A stretch of 64,000 nt of DNA from Cricetomys ansorgei. Taxonomy: Eukaryota > Chordata > Mammalia > Rodentia > Nesomyidae. The notes beneath the pieces were generated by a model. That model saw only the letters and a list, made by a program, of their open reading frames with translations, was not told where the DNA came from and made no database searches. Shown here one piece after another: positions 1 to 10,937 of this stretch. The position numbers and the translations under genes were made by a program. The DNA lies in the NCBI GenBank assembly GCA_026225945.1, contig JAMJFZ010001797.1, positions 360,001 through 424,000 on the forward strand. Reading direction: 5' to 3'. Position 1 is the first letter of the stretch. Each line of letters opens with the position of its first letter.

Positions 1-617
1 TAGCCATCTAGTCCCTGGTGCCTGGTTTCACGTCCGCTGGAACACTAGCATATGTCCCAGGTAAATGTGGGGTTTGCCTAAGTGGTAGACACCACACTCA
101 GCCTCTGGAGTCAACTTCATTCGTTTCAAACCAGGAACTTCTTGAGTAGTTTGCAATTCAACTCAAACACATAGGGTTGCCAAGCAACACATGACTGCTG
201 TCGGCAGAACCAAGTCGACTTTGTGTCTCCTAAAACCACAGAAGAAATATTGACCCTCAGTGTTTTCATTCCATACCGTAGTGAGTCACATAAACCCTTT
301 GTCAAGAACGCACCGTGCCATTTCTACAAGAACAAGCTTTCCTATGCAAACTCACGTTTGGTTTCCTTTGCCAAAGCACACTGAGTCTTTTAAGACATCA
401 GAGGCATCACGTGTGTACCTGCTACTGGAGGCTGTGACTAATAGCCTCATGTGAGGCGTCCTGAACTGACTCAGTAAAAGAAAGCTAATAAATGTAAACA
501 CTGCTTGACGGTGAGTTTCAGAAAATCTGGAGGGCTTCTCTGCCTAACCTTAGAAAACATAGTTAGATTGTGCATTGTATTTCCTGAAAAGACCAACTGA
601 TGTGATTTTTTTTCTTA
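1..617. other. single-copy DNA, no feature recognised
   Basis: No repeat consensus, coding frame or RNA gene is recognisable. Stop codons are frequent in all frames and the longest open frame is under 70 codons. Confidence 0.5.
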
Positions 618-722
618 AGCTCTCACTATGCCGCCCTGCCTAGCCTGGAACTTGCTGTGTAGACCAGGTTGGCCTCAGATTCCCGGAGATCAGCCTGCCT
701 CTGCCTTTGCTTCTCCAGTACC
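618..722 (-). mobile_element. B1 SINE fragment
   Basis: Read on the minus strand this carries the B1 (7SL-derived) core. The plus-strand words tagcctggaacttgctgtgt and agaccaggttggcctcagat match the B1 body. The 5' end and the A-tail are not clear, so this is an old, truncated copy with several substitutions. Confidence 0.8.
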
Positions 723-815
723 CAGCCATACGTTTTGTTTGAAGAGGCCCCTTGAAGTCTGTGATCCCCAAATACAATCAGTAAGCAGCATTCAGAGTTA
801 AAAGCCATCAGCTGT

Positions 816-1207
816 GCCTTGGGCTGCTTTCTAGTGCTGGTAACACAATACCACAGACTGGGCAAGTAGTAAAGAGTCGTAAAGATCCACAGTTCCAGTC
901 CAAAGTGAAGAGGCTACCTCTGCTCAAGGCCTTCTTGTTGGCTGAGTCCCAAGTCAGGAAAGAGAGTCATGTGGCCAGACACAGGAAGTAAAAGTAACCA
1001 TGTGGACTAACCAAGCCCGGGAGTAGCAGACCTACTCACAGGATAACCAGTGAGCCCAGGAACCCACAGATCACAGGAGCAGGTTAATCTGTTAATGATG
1101 GAGATTTACCCACCTTTTAAAGGTCTCACCTGATCCCGCCTCTTACCGTGCTGTACTGGGGATTAAGTTCAATGTGAGTTTCAGTGAGGATAAACTACAG
1201 CAAAGCA
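816..1207 (-). mobile_element. MaLR LTR, MST/MLT1-like
   Basis: The start (ctggtaacacaataccacag, then actgggcaagtagtaaag) and the end (tactggggattaagttcaat) follow the reversed MST/MLT1 LTR consensus of the mammalian apparent LTR retrotransposons. The order of recognisable blocks is intact over about 390 bp, but the sequence is strongly diverged and no target duplication is obvious. The subfamily cannot be fixed by eye. Confidence 0.6.
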
Positions 1208-1589
1208 CTGTGTGGGAGAAAGAGGATTCTTCTGAAATGAAACCCGAGTCTTCATGAAGAAGCCTTCATTAGTGACTCTACCCAGGATACCAATAGGAAA
1301 TCAGTTTGCTTTATTCCTTAATGTTATTAAGGACACAGAATGTTTGCACATTTGCGGAAGGGTTCGTGTAGGGCTGCATGATAATGAACAACGTATCCTT
1401 GACAAAGTGTCTGTTATTCAGTGGACTGTTGAGACACAGAAGCATAGGCCCCCCATACCCTCTCCTAGGAACCCATAGGGGCTCGGTTCCTTGCCTCTGC
1501 GGTTCCCAGATCCTCAGTCCTAAAGTTCACACCAGCACCTGCACCCGGTGCCCTCACCACCTCTGGCTGCTCCTTCCCCCTGCTGATTT

Positions 1590-1700
1590 CTGACTGTCCC
1601 TCCCCCTCCCCCCCGCACCCCCAGCTTCCGCCCCGCCCCTTGAGTTCCTGCTTGACTCCGCCTCCCACTCTGTGCCCACCATTGGCTCTTCCTTCCCTCT
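1590..1700. promoter_or_regulatory. GC-box and CCAAT-containing C-rich stretch
   Basis: A C-rich run is followed by ccgccccgcccct (Sp1/KLF-type GC box on the minus strand), ctccgcctccc, and cattggct (inverted CCAAT box) at about 1680. The grouping resembles a small TATA-less promoter, but CpG density is modest, no transcript is evident and the C-rich run alone could make such words by chance. This is inference only. Confidence 0.2.
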
Positions 1701-1754
1701 CTCTGTGAAAATGTACATTTCACCAGGGCCGCTGACTCTCTGCTCCCTCCCACA

Positions 1755-1845
1755 GATGGAAGACCTGGGTTTGGGCCCTGCCTCTCTGCTTTGGAACTAT
1801 ACAGCCTTTGACTCAGTTGGCCTCTTTGTAGGGCAGTTCTCCATC
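1755..1845 (+). mobile_element. MIR SINE fragment (probable)
   Basis: Words such as gacctgggtttgggccctgc, then tatacagcctttgactcagt and cctctttgta, follow the order of the central MIR consensus (tRNA-derived, ancient mammalian). Divergence is high and no ends are defined. Confidence 0.4.
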
Positions 1846-2597
1846 AGCAGGTGTGGTCAGGGGTTCCTGGCGTGGTTCCCATGCCCCAGGGTGATGGGAA
1901 GATTAGAAGACTTCGTGTGGGTGCCGTGCACTGCAGCGACTGCTCTGGGTCACTGGGTCACACTCCCAGCCAGGGCACAGAGCCGAGACCCCCAGCAGCG
2001 CAACCTCTGCCTCTGGTGCTGCCCTGGGTTCCCTGCATCTGATACTCATCTGCTTCCTCCTACTCTGCTGGAGTCCAGCCATCAAGCTTGTTCTCAGCAT
2101 GTAGTAGCACTTCCTCCAGGAAGCCATACCTGATTTCAGCCTCCTCTTTTAAGTAAGTGTCCCTTCTTCCTCTGCTTGCTAGACTTCTCTAGGGTGGGCA
2201 GCTTTGCGTGACCTGGCCAGATCAGACTGCTGTTGCTCAGCCAACACTAACCTAGTACCCTGACTCAGTGAGTCCCTGACGCAGGTGCGAGTCACTCAAG
2301 CACCAGCATGTGGAGGGATTCTGTGTAGATAGTTGTGCCAAATCCATCGACTCTCAGGATCTGGGTGGGCCTCATCTCAACACCCCTCAAATCAAAGGAA
2401 ATCTCCCCTGAGGAAATTATCCTTGATAAGCAACCTCTCACGCCAAATACCTCCTAACAGGCAGCTGTTCCTCACCGCCCCAGCAGACAGAAGCCTTCTG
2501 CTCCTTGTCTCGCTGTTGGCCTCTTGCTCTGGTCATGAAAGGTGACCGCTGCCTCCCCCATGCCCTTTGCCCACGGGCCCTGAGAGAATGAGTTTGT
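1846..2597. other. single-copy DNA, no feature recognised
   Basis: An open frame of about 150 codons spans 1672-2133 but overlaps the MIR fragment, has no recognisable domain and no splice context, and is not supported as a gene. Nothing else is identified. Confidence 0.4.
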
Positions 2598-3035
2598 GTC
2601 TTAGTCGGGGTCACTATTGCTGCGATGAAGCACCGTCACCAAAAGCAACTTGGGGAGGAAAGGGTTTCTTCCTCTCACAGTTCCATGTAACAGTTCATCA
2701 TTAAAAGCAGTGAGGGCAGGAACCCAAGCAGGGCAGGAGCCTGGAGGCGGGAGCCGGTGCAGAGGACACGGAACCGTGCTGCCTACTGGCTTGCTCCTCG
2801 TGGCTTGCTCAGCCTGCTTTCTCATAGAACCCAGGACCACCAGCCCAGGATGGCACCGCCCACAATGGGCTGGCCCCGCCCCCATCGATCACTAATTAAG
2901 GAAATGTCCTACAGCTGGATCTTAAGGAAATGTCCTACAGCTGGATCTTATGGAGTCATTTTCTCAATTGAAGTTCCCTCCTTTCAGATAACTCCAGCTT
3001 TTGTCCAGTTGACCCAAAAACAGCCAGCACAGTGG
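2598..3035 (+). mobile_element. rodent MaLR-like repeat, copy 1
   Basis: The element begins near ttagtcggggtcactattgc and ends near aaaacagccagcaca, a familiar rodent repeat with the blocks ccaaaagcaacttggggagg, ggcttgctcagcctgctttc and gtggcaccacccaca-like. Its general plan parallels MST LTRs, so a MaLR relationship is likely, but the exact family name is uncertain. It carries an internal 26-bp tandem duplication (2898-2949). Two more copies lie downstream in the same orientation. Confidence 0.65.
2898..2949 (+). repeat. 26-bp tandem duplication
   Basis: Two exact copies of a 26-bp unit beginning aaggaaatgtcctacagctg sit head to tail inside MaLR-like copy 1. The other two copies nearby lack the duplication, so it arose after insertion, probably by slippage. 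Confidence 0.9.
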
Positions 3036-3254
3036 GTCAATTACAGACTAACCATCTCTAATGTAAAAATCCCAAGTCCAAAATCTTAAAGATTTTACGT
3101 ACCAACATGATGCCAGGGGAAAATTCCACTCCTAGCCTCGTGAGGTAGGCACACTGCGAAGTTGCACTAAAAACACTGTAAAAGAGATGTAAGACATTCA
3201 AATCGTGTCTTTGACTTGGGTCGTATCCGTCGGATATCTCATTATTATGCCCTA
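3036..3254 (+). mobile_element. Tigger-like DNA transposon, part 1
   Basis: Words such as aaaatcccaagtccaaaatc, accaacatgatgccagggga, aaattccactcctagcctc and cttgggtcgtatccgtcgga track, in order, a well-known mammalian non-autonomous DNA repeat of probable Tc1/mariner-Tigger type. The match stops at about 3254 where a MaLR-like repeat begins, and resumes at about 3598. The superfamily assignment is from memory of the repeat and less certain than its identity as that repeat. Confidence 0.55.
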
Positions 3255-3597
3255 GCTTACTGTCTATTGTGGTGATACACACCACGACCAAAACCCAGGT
3301 AGGAGAGGAAAGGGTTCTTTTCATTTTACAGGTTACAGTACATTGCTGAGGGTATTCAAGATGGGAACCTGGCGGCTGACACTGGCGGCTTACTGGCTTG
3401 CTTCCTCTGGCTTGCTGCTACCTTTTTTATACAGCCCAGGCCCACCTGCCTAGGGATGGCACCGCCCACAGTGGGCTGGGTCTTCCTACATCAGTTAGCA
3501 ACCAAGGAAACGCCACATAGACAAACCCACGGGCCTATCTGACAGAGGCAGTTCAGCAGTTGAGGTTCCCTGTTCCCTAAGTTGACAACAGGACGTA
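3255..3597 (+). mobile_element. rodent MaLR-like repeat, copy 2, nested
   Basis: Same family as the 2598 copy: tattgtggtgatacacacca, cttactggcttgcttcctct, gatggcaccgcccacagtgg and gttgaggttccc appear in the family order. It interrupts the Tigger-like transposon, which gives a relative age: transposon first, this element later. Confidence 0.6.
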
Positions 3598-3690
3598 ATT
3601 TGATATCGTACATGTACAGATATTCAAAAATCTGAAAGACTCTGAAATGTGTGGCGCTTCTTCTGGCCCCAGGCATTTTATATCAGGGCT
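3598..3690 (+). mobile_element. Tigger-like DNA transposon, part 2
   Basis: gatattcaaaaatctgaaag, ctgaaatgtgtggcgcttct and ggccccaggcattttatatc continue the same consensus left at 3254 and run to its terminal inverted-repeat side. Together with 3036-3254 this forms a nearly full short element split by copy 2. Confidence 0.5.
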
Positions 3691-4796
3691 GCTGGGCCTG
3701 TGAGTGAGGTCCTGCTTTGTCCTCAACTCTCTGCAGCCCAATTGGGGTTAGAGCCTGCGTGTGACTCACTTGGGTGAGAGCAGCTGATAAACAGCTGAGA
3801 GAGCTGGGAGATTCTTTCCCCCTTACTTCATGCCTCGCCAGGATTTTTCTTTTTCTATAATAGGATTCTTTGAGAGTTCTGGCACAGGGTTTGTTTTGAA
3901 ACCCAGCAGAGGCCGGATCTGCTCCCAGAGATGCTGGGGCAGATTAGCGATGACTTTTCTCTGAGATCCTGAGCAGGGCAGAGTTTCTGATTCCCGTTTG
4001 GAAGCCACACTGCTTGGATTATGGTTCCTACTATTTCTCAGTTGCTCCAGCTGCCTAACTTGAGTGCAAAGTCTGCCTTCTGTCTTTCTCCCTGCCGTGC
4101 CTGGCCGCTGCGCTCCAGAACCCTCTTCTGACATAGGAAACGTCAATAAAGACCCTATTTTTAGAACTGACCTTGTGAGTCTACGTGGCCATCAGAACCA
4201 GCTGGCTCTCTTTCCCTATAATAATATGTATTTTTGTCAAAGGTAGGACACGTTGGGGTTATGAATTCAGATGTTTCCTTGTATCACTTGGATCTGGAGA
4301 CATCTGTAGGGACTAAATATCGTTTCTGGGGTGGGGGAGACCACAGAGGCAGGTCCCTTCTCCTATTAAAAGGCTCTCTGATCATTCTTGGCGACTCTGG
4401 TTTAAGTCCCGGGAGAACCACTAGGTGCTCAGACTGCAGAGCTGGTAGATCCTTCAAGGCTCTTGTTCAACCCTTGTGCTTCCCAGGCCCCAAGAGAGAG
4501 GGGCTCCGTGCCAGAAGGATTTAGAGAGCTGAGCTTCATGGGGCCATTGGAAATCGAAGGGCTGTCCACAGGGCTGCATTCATCAAAGAACAAATGGGAT
4601 GTAGTTGGGGGGGGACAGATGCAAAAAGAAGCCCTAGATGCGGCATGTGGCTGCAATTTGAACTTAAATCACTGGGCAGAATATTCAGCAGTGTTACCCA
4701 TCCCCGGAACATGACCATCATGGAGCAGATCACACCATGTAAGGTGACAGAGTGATGACAATGATTCTCATCTCTGAACTTTTCATCTGTCAGAAG
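3691..4796. other. single-copy DNA, no feature recognised
   Basis: Unique-looking sequence with no recognisable coding or RNA content. Short open frames of about 100 codons on either strand have no domain signature. Confidence 0.4.
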
Positions 4797-4855
4797 AGTG
4801 ATTGATTTATCCAAAGGCCATACAGAGTCTGGAAGAAAGCCAGGTTAAATTACAT
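4797..4855 (-). mobile_element. MIR SINE fragment (possible)
   Basis: gatttatccaaaggccatac followed by gaagaaagccaggttaa resembles the reversed MIR core (cccaaggtcacacagc ... agccaggatt). It is short and diverged. Confidence 0.3.
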
Positions 4856-4949
4856 TCTCTCATTCCGCCTGCACCAGGGGCTGGCTCTGATTCTGTGCGA
4901 GGGGAAATGTCGACATAGATGGTGTGGCTGTAAATCTCAGCTGCTGCTC

Positions 4950-5080
4950 GAGGGGTCTCATTACCCACTATCACTTTTCCGTGTGTAAAATGGGAACAAG
5001 AGCTCCACCCTCTCTGCCATGCACAGTGATTTTGAGAATTGTCTTCAGCAAGTGTTGATGGAGTACATTCTGTATGTCAC
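4950..5080 (+). mobile_element. MIR SINE fragment (probable)
   Basis: ctcattacccactatcactt, ttccgtgtgtaaaatgggaa and tgattttgagaattgtcttc follow the 3' half of MIR (cctcatctgtaaaatgggga ... tgtgaggattaaatga). The ends are indefinite. Confidence 0.4.
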
Positions 5081-5104
5081 ATATATGCAAACCTGGAGAA
5101 ACTC

Positions 5105-5500
5105 TGTGCTAGTTTGATTTCCATCGCTGTGATAAACACCACAACCAAAAGCTACTCGGGGAGGAAAGGGCTTCATTTGACGTTCACATCTCAATCACAG
5201 ATCATCACCGAGGGAAGTCAGGGCAAGAACCCAAGCAGGGACCATGGAGGGGTGCTGCTTACTAGTTGCTCCCCATGGCTTGCTCAGCCTGCTTTCTTAT
5301 ATAACCCAGGAGCCCTGCCCAGGGGTGGGATCACCCACGTGAGCTGGGCCCTCTCCCATCAATCATTAATCAAAAAAACCAAACAAACAAAAAACAAAAA
5401 AACTCCATAGATTTGCTCAGAATCCTCTCTGATGGAGGCAACCCTCAGCTGAGGTTCTCTCTTCCCAGGAGGCCCCAGCTGTTAACTACTAACCAACACA
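5105..5500 (+). mobile_element. rodent MaLR-like repeat, copy 3
   Basis: Third copy of the 2598/3255 family, from ctgtgctagtttgatttcca to about ctaaccaacaca. It keeps ggggaggaaagggcttcatt, gcttgctcagcctgctttct and gatggaggcaaccctcagct, and has an A/C-rich insertion (about 5370-5403). Confidence 0.65.
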
Positions 5501-6255
5501 GATCTCACCCCATACTTTTTCATGATCTACAGCCTGCTAGAGAGGTCAGTATTAAATCTGTTGTTCATAGGATGTTGCAGTTGGAGATGGTGTGGCTACA
5601 GCGTGAGAGAGAGCACTGGAAAGGTGTCGTGGGATATCGGAGAAGGTGGTAGAAGAACACAAACCAGAAAGGAGCAGTTAGAGGTTGCAGGTGGGATGGG
5701 TAGCAATGTGAAGTCAGGAAGGTCTGGCGTGTCCAGCAGCAAGATGGCGACTAGACTCACGGGACACACTGTCGTGGAAGGCAGGCCGGCTTGGGCGATG
5801 AATGGTGGCAGAGCGACACTGTGAACCAGGAATCATGATGAGCGAAAGACCACGCCATGGGCACGTAAGAGACGATCAGAGTTAGATGAGGCTAGAGAAG
5901 TGGAGCCCAGGCTAGAATTGCCCAGGGTCAGTGCCAGGCCAGTCATAGGCCATAGGTACCAGAGTATCCGGCAGAGTTCCAGAAAGTGTAGAATTATTAA
6001 GGCGTATCATTTCATATACATGAACACTCAGTAGGTTTATAAACAATCAGTGTGCTCACAGCGTATGAATTATATCTCCATGAAAAAGAGAAAAAGAACT
6101 GTTCATATTTATCTGAGCAAGGATAAGTATTTCCTCTCTATAGACAGGGCTTAGGGCATCTCCAAAAGGCTGGCAGTGTGTAGGTTTGGGAATCCTGACG
6201 AAGTGGGAGAGGAGAGGTTTTAGGTCACTGGGAGCATGTCCCTGAGGCATACTTG
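5501..6255. other. single-copy DNA, no feature recognised
   Basis: No repeat, gene or RNA recognised. A frame spanning 5522-5824 has no domain and is not supported. Confidence 0.4.
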
Positions 6256-6376
6256 GCTCTCTTTTCCTTTCTTCTCCTCCCCTTTTCTAATCTCCCTCCT
6301 CCTTCCTGGTACCTCCCTTCCTCCCTTCCTCCCTCATTCTCTTCCACTTCCTCTTCCCCTTCCTTTTTCTCTTCCT
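6256..6376. repeat. polypyrimidine tract
   Basis: An almost uninterrupted C/T run with cttcctcccttcctccctc units on the plus strand. It is simple sequence without a fixed period. Confidence 0.85.
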
Positions 6377-8472
6377 AGTAACTGCTCACTCAACCTTACA
6401 CTTCCCCTATGATGTAATATGCCTCCACAGGCCCAAAACTCCGTGGCTGATCAGTCATGAACTGAAACATCCCAATGTGCCAGCCAACCTTTTCTCTCTG
6501 GAGGGTGATTAGCTCACGTATTTTGTTACAGTTTCAGAAAGTGGGGGGGCCTTCCCCCAGATCAGCAGTGAAGGACTCCGAGCGGTGGCATTTGGAGATT
6601 TTGCTTTATTTTGGTTTTGTTTTTTTTTTTCTTCTTACCACTATTTGGATACTTTGATTCAGCCACATAATGCCCATATATTGGGTATATTTTTAAAAAA
6701 CACAGCCTGCCACAACATTCACTAAACTGTTTCTTGAAAATGCTATTGTTCCAAGAACTTGGTGGCAGCTACGGTACTTAAATCTCAGCAATTGTTAAAC
6801 ACAGTCGATGATTAAATGAGAAGCAGGAGGGAGAAAGTGTCATCTTTAATGCCTTTGTATATTCTGTGTCAAAAGATCCCGTTAGTCTGAATGAGAATCA
6901 CGAATGATAAAAGCCAAGAAACCGCTTTAAAATCAAAGCACTGCCCTGAACGTGGGGCCCGGAGAACATTTCTCTTCGGGTTTTTCTAAATGTGGCAAAC
7001 GCAATTTCACAGAATGATGGACACCGTGCACTTTCCATGGCTTATAAATATTTAGCACTGAGATTACTCATAAATCCGTGGATGGCGGTGGCGGTGGAAC
7101 TGTTTCTCCCTGGCAGTCTGGTTTTTTTTTTTTTCATCCGGAGACATTAAGATCTGGAGGGGACCGACTGTCATTTAGCTGTGTTGTTTGGGAGAACTGT
7201 GATTCTGTGTTTCTGTCATCGAGCCAGGGCTTGGGTTTCCTGGGAATGGTTCTCTAGCCTTCTTTTACTGTTGGAGTTACTGCGCAGGTTCCCTCGGGGA
7301 GCACCTGAGAGCCGTCCTCTGCCTGGAGTCATCTCCCGTGTCTACTGTGTCTTCCACGTGGTGTTATTGGTTAAGCAAGCCTGTCTGGTGACTGTGACTT
7401 TTGTATTATCTGGTGGGGTGTGTTTGTGAGTGAGCCTGGTGGGCGATGGGAGCACTCAGCACCTAGAATCAGGATCTCAGGGAAGAGGCCCTGACTTGGG
7501 GTGAAGCACTGTTCTTGGCTGACTTAGTGAAACTGAACATGGCCTCTCCTCAGAAGGAGCCAGGCGTGGCTCTTTGTGGGAGAGGAGCGGGATGCTGTAG
7601 CCTGCTCAGGTCAGAACAGCGTTTGATTTTTATGCTTTGGCTGTCTGAAGCCCTTGTCTGCTGCTAATCCCTGCCTTGGGGAAATGGTGCTGACCGTGAT
7701 TTCAAATGGCTTTGACCCTGAGCTTTGCTCAGTGTGAATTGGGGATCCAGGCTAGCATCGCATTGTCCTGTAATGCTGAGAACCAAACAGAGTGAGCCCA
7801 AGAAAGCAGAGGGTTTGGCTATGTTCTCAGTGCCCTCATTGAAGGATTGGGACTATGGATTGTGAGCAACTCGTGAGCTTCCAACCGTCTGTCACAGAGT
7901 GACTGTGGTTGACAGTCCCCGGACACATCCCTGCTTGGGAGGGATCTGCAGTTCTGTGTTCCGTAGCAGGTCAGTGTCAAGACCCTTGGTAGGTGATTGT
8001 GTTTGAGTTCAGATCAGAAGGCCTTTACTCAGGTTCTCCCCTCTTTCCGCTGGAGCCAAGCCTCACCTGCACCCTCCCAACCCTCACATTGAGGGCTGCC
8101 TGCCACCAGGCCTCTCAGTCTCTCTCCCTGGTCCCTTGGTAACTCTGCTGAGTGGCTCTGCGGTTCACTCTGCCCACATTCCAGGGTCACTGCTCCCTGA
8201 GACCCGGGGAGCTGCTCCCCAGATCTGCACTGACCGCCTAGCCTGAATCATCTCACCAGCCCGTGGGGCCTTCAGTGCTGGCCCACATGGGTGACAGCCT
8301 GCCCCTGCAGCCATCACACGGAGCCGTCTTCCCTTTCATCCTCCGGAGCACCCAGCCTTTCTCCATTCATCGCACGTATTAATTTAGAAAAGGGATTTCT
8401 TTATTTTGTAGGTATTGATTACCATCCAGTTCCTTCTGCGCTGAGAGGGACGGCCCTTGTCCCTTGGCTCTA
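6377..8472. other. long single-copy segment
   Basis: More than 2 kb without a recognised repeat apart from short T-runs at about 6621-6632 and 7121-7133. The part 6700-7090 is AT-rich with word content typical of conserved non-coding DNA (ggcttataaatatttagcac, aaatgagaagcaggagg). Conservation cannot be judged from one sequence. No exon is evident. Confidence 0.35.
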
Positions 8473-8660
8473 GAACTCTGAGATTATCTATCTGCTTCTA
8501 TCTATATCTATATAAATAGACAGATACAGATACAGGTAATGATATGTGTGTGTGTGTTGTGTGTACATGTATGTATGTATATGTGTATGTATAACGCATT
8601 TGTGTGTATGCATGCTATATATAACTCTCTATGTAATTATAAATTATATATGCTTTATAT
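8473..8660. repeat. degenerate TATC/TG/TATG microsatellite
   Basis: A patchwork of tctatc, tgtgtg and tatgtatg units followed by TA-rich sequence. It is imperfect simple repeat without one clean period. Confidence 0.8.
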
Positions 8661-8904
8661 AGAACTATAAATTTTGATGAAAGAATAAAAGTAGCCTTGA
8701 CAGTTATAGTTTGAGCCTGGATGGGAATTTCAATATTACAAAGATGTCTAGTCTATTCAAAGTCTTTTGTAAGCTCACTAATACCACATTAGCTTTCCTA
8801 ATTGAGTATTCCACAGATCTGGAGTAAAATACACACAACTAATTTTATTGTCTTAAATTGTATGTCATTTTCTGGGGAGACATGAATGAATCTACGTACC
8901 CAAT

Positions 8905-9620
8905 TGTCAGGGCTGGCCTGACAAGTCAGAAAGTACCTGAATGGGGGGGTGGGACTGAGGGGCCTTATGAGGAGAGGGGAGAAGAGACACGAAGGGAAGG
9001 GAATAGACCAGGCACACACAGCATCACTGAGCTCAGGTGGAAAAGAGCTAGCGTTTAATTTTCCTCTCAATTCTTATACCCCTTCCCTCAAGGGGCTACA
9101 GCAGTTACAGAGATAAGGATCACAAAGAACTCAGCTTATCCAGGCTGGGTAAAACAATACATGAGTAAAACATCTCATTCTCTAGTTAAACCTAAACCTC
9201 AAGACTTCCCTTTCTCTGCCCCTGCAGGATGTTTATCCTGGGAGATAACCTGTCTCAGGGAAGCGAAATGTTTACCCAGGGAAGTAGCTTCTCCAGGTGG
9301 AGTTAGATGCTTGTCTAGGACAACAGTCTCACATGATGAAGCTAGATGTTCAGCTGGAGAAGGGATGCTCCTTTAGATAACCTTGACCTCCCAGAAACCA
9401 GCCTCTCTCGGGCAGTTAGAATATTTTGTGACTTAGTTTTGCTCAGATCTCCCAATAATGGAATAGGCAATATTAGCCAGAGGCTCACAGCAGAGTCCAG
9501 GTCCAGAGTCTGAGGGGCTCACCACAGCTTGGGTAATTTATGAAAGCATGGGGGTGGGGTCACGGACCCCAGGACCATGGTCAACTTATGGGCAGCTCAC
9601 TGAGGAAGACCCCCTGCTCA
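8905..9620 (-). mobile_element. solo retroviral LTR, class II-like (probable)
   Basis: Read on the minus strand the segment has promoter-like order: a TATA-like ggtataagaa (plus 9072-9082), about 20 bp further an ATTAAA poly(A) signal (plus 9054-9059), then a pyrimidine-rich U5 (plus about 8960-9005) ending ccctgaca. The plus-strand view starts TG and ends CA (716 bp) with flanks ccaat and gcaat, a near 5-bp duplication. A longer 10-bp direct repeat (8901-8910 and 9622-9631) brackets it. No gag, pol or env sequence adjoins. The family is not identified and the outer boundary on the 9.6-kb side is uncertain. Confidence 0.5.
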
Positions 9621-10752
9621 GCAATTGTCAGTTGCATATATAGTCTCAGGAAGGACAAGAGCCTTGCATGTCGCCCCGTGAGCGCCCAGAGCCTCTCTCA
9701 CCTGGGAGACCCTTCTTGAGCTTGGTGAACTCTGCTTCCACAAGGGAATAGCCCAGTCTCTCGGGAGTCCACGTGGAAAGCCACAGTTTCTCAACTCTCA
9801 AGAGGGCAAGCCCAAACCACGCTCAGAGGCCAGAGTTCCAGAACGTTCTCTTCCATGCTGTCCCCCGCACCTTGCAGGGAACGATGCGATTATTCTCTAC
9901 CTTTTCAGGCTGAGCAGTCGAACCACCGAGCCGCAGCAATGCTCAGTCGTCCTTAGCGCTTTGACTGCTCCTGAGTCTCCATAGTAACCATGGCCCGCTG
10001 CAAAGAAAGACCGAAACAAAAAGCAGCAATAATATACACACGCAGATGTTTAGGAAACAATTTGATAAGCACAAGGTGTCCGTTAGTGGAGCAGCAGCAG
10101 GAGCCTCCCCGCAAGGGCTTCTGACCTCCTTGCTTTAGGCTTTGGATACCAAATACGGATTTCCTTCTCAAGTGTAGGCCTTAAATGCAGCCGGAAAGCA
10201 GGCAGGTATCCCATAGCAGCCGTGCCGTTATTGCGCCAGTGAGCACGTCTTCTCGGCAAGCTGGAAGAAGCAAGCGCACGGGGTCCGTGACTAATCGCAA
10301 CTGTTGGTGCTAATTAAACCCCAGAAGCCTGCACGGTGCCTTGTGGAACTGTGAATACCAGCCAGCGTGGGGGCCGCTCCCAGCCTGATTTCTCCACATC
10401 TTACAACCGAAGCCTGTGCTGTCTCCAGCTCTAGTGTCTAATCATCTGACTTCCGCACTGGTGGCCGTCTCTGCGGCTCTGGGGGCCTCGGGGCTCCCTT
10501 AGCCTTACCGTGTAGGAAGGTAGCCCGCCGTTGGAGCTGGGACTATATGTGATCATTCCACGGATTCTGGGACCCTTGTTTTCCACCCTTAAGAGTATTC
10601 TCGGTATTTAAGTTCCTCAACTGGTGTTTTTAATTTTGTAGACCCAGGCTGCTGTCAGAGTCCCTTTTATGCTTTTGACAGCATCATACACGTGTACAGT
10701 GCACTGTGATCACGTTCGCTCACTCCACACCTCTGCCATCTCCAAGTCCTGC
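9621..10752. other. single-copy DNA, no feature recognised
   Basis: No recognisable repeat or gene. CpG dinucleotides are somewhat more frequent around 9670-9960 and 10200-10500 than in the neighbouring DNA, without forming a clear island. Confidence 0.35.
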
Positions 10753-10937
10753 TTCCCAGCTAGTGCCCTTCCCCCCTCTCTCCTTCCCAGCTAGTGCCCT
10801 TCCCCCTCCCTCCTTTCCAGCTAGTGCCCTTCCCCCCTCCCTCCTTTCCAGCTAGTGCCCTTCCCTGCTCCCTCCTTCCCAGCTAGTACCCTTCCCCCCT
10901 CTCTCCTTCCCAGCTAGTGCCCTTCCCTCCTCCCTCC
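10753..10937. repeat. 31-bp minisatellite, six units
   Basis: Six head-to-tail units of 30-31 bp, each starting t(t/c)ccagctagtgccc and finishing in a C/T run. Units begin at 10753, 10784, 10814, 10845, 10876 and 10907. Variation is mainly in the C/T run and in ttccc versus tttcc at the start. Confidence 0.92.

Noticed and set aside
1672..2133. 153-codon plus-strand frame after a good acceptor-like ctccctcccacag
   Set aside because: The frame crosses a MIR-like fragment, has no recognised domain, and the acceptor-like word lies inside the frame rather than at its start. Polypyrimidine-AG words are common by chance.
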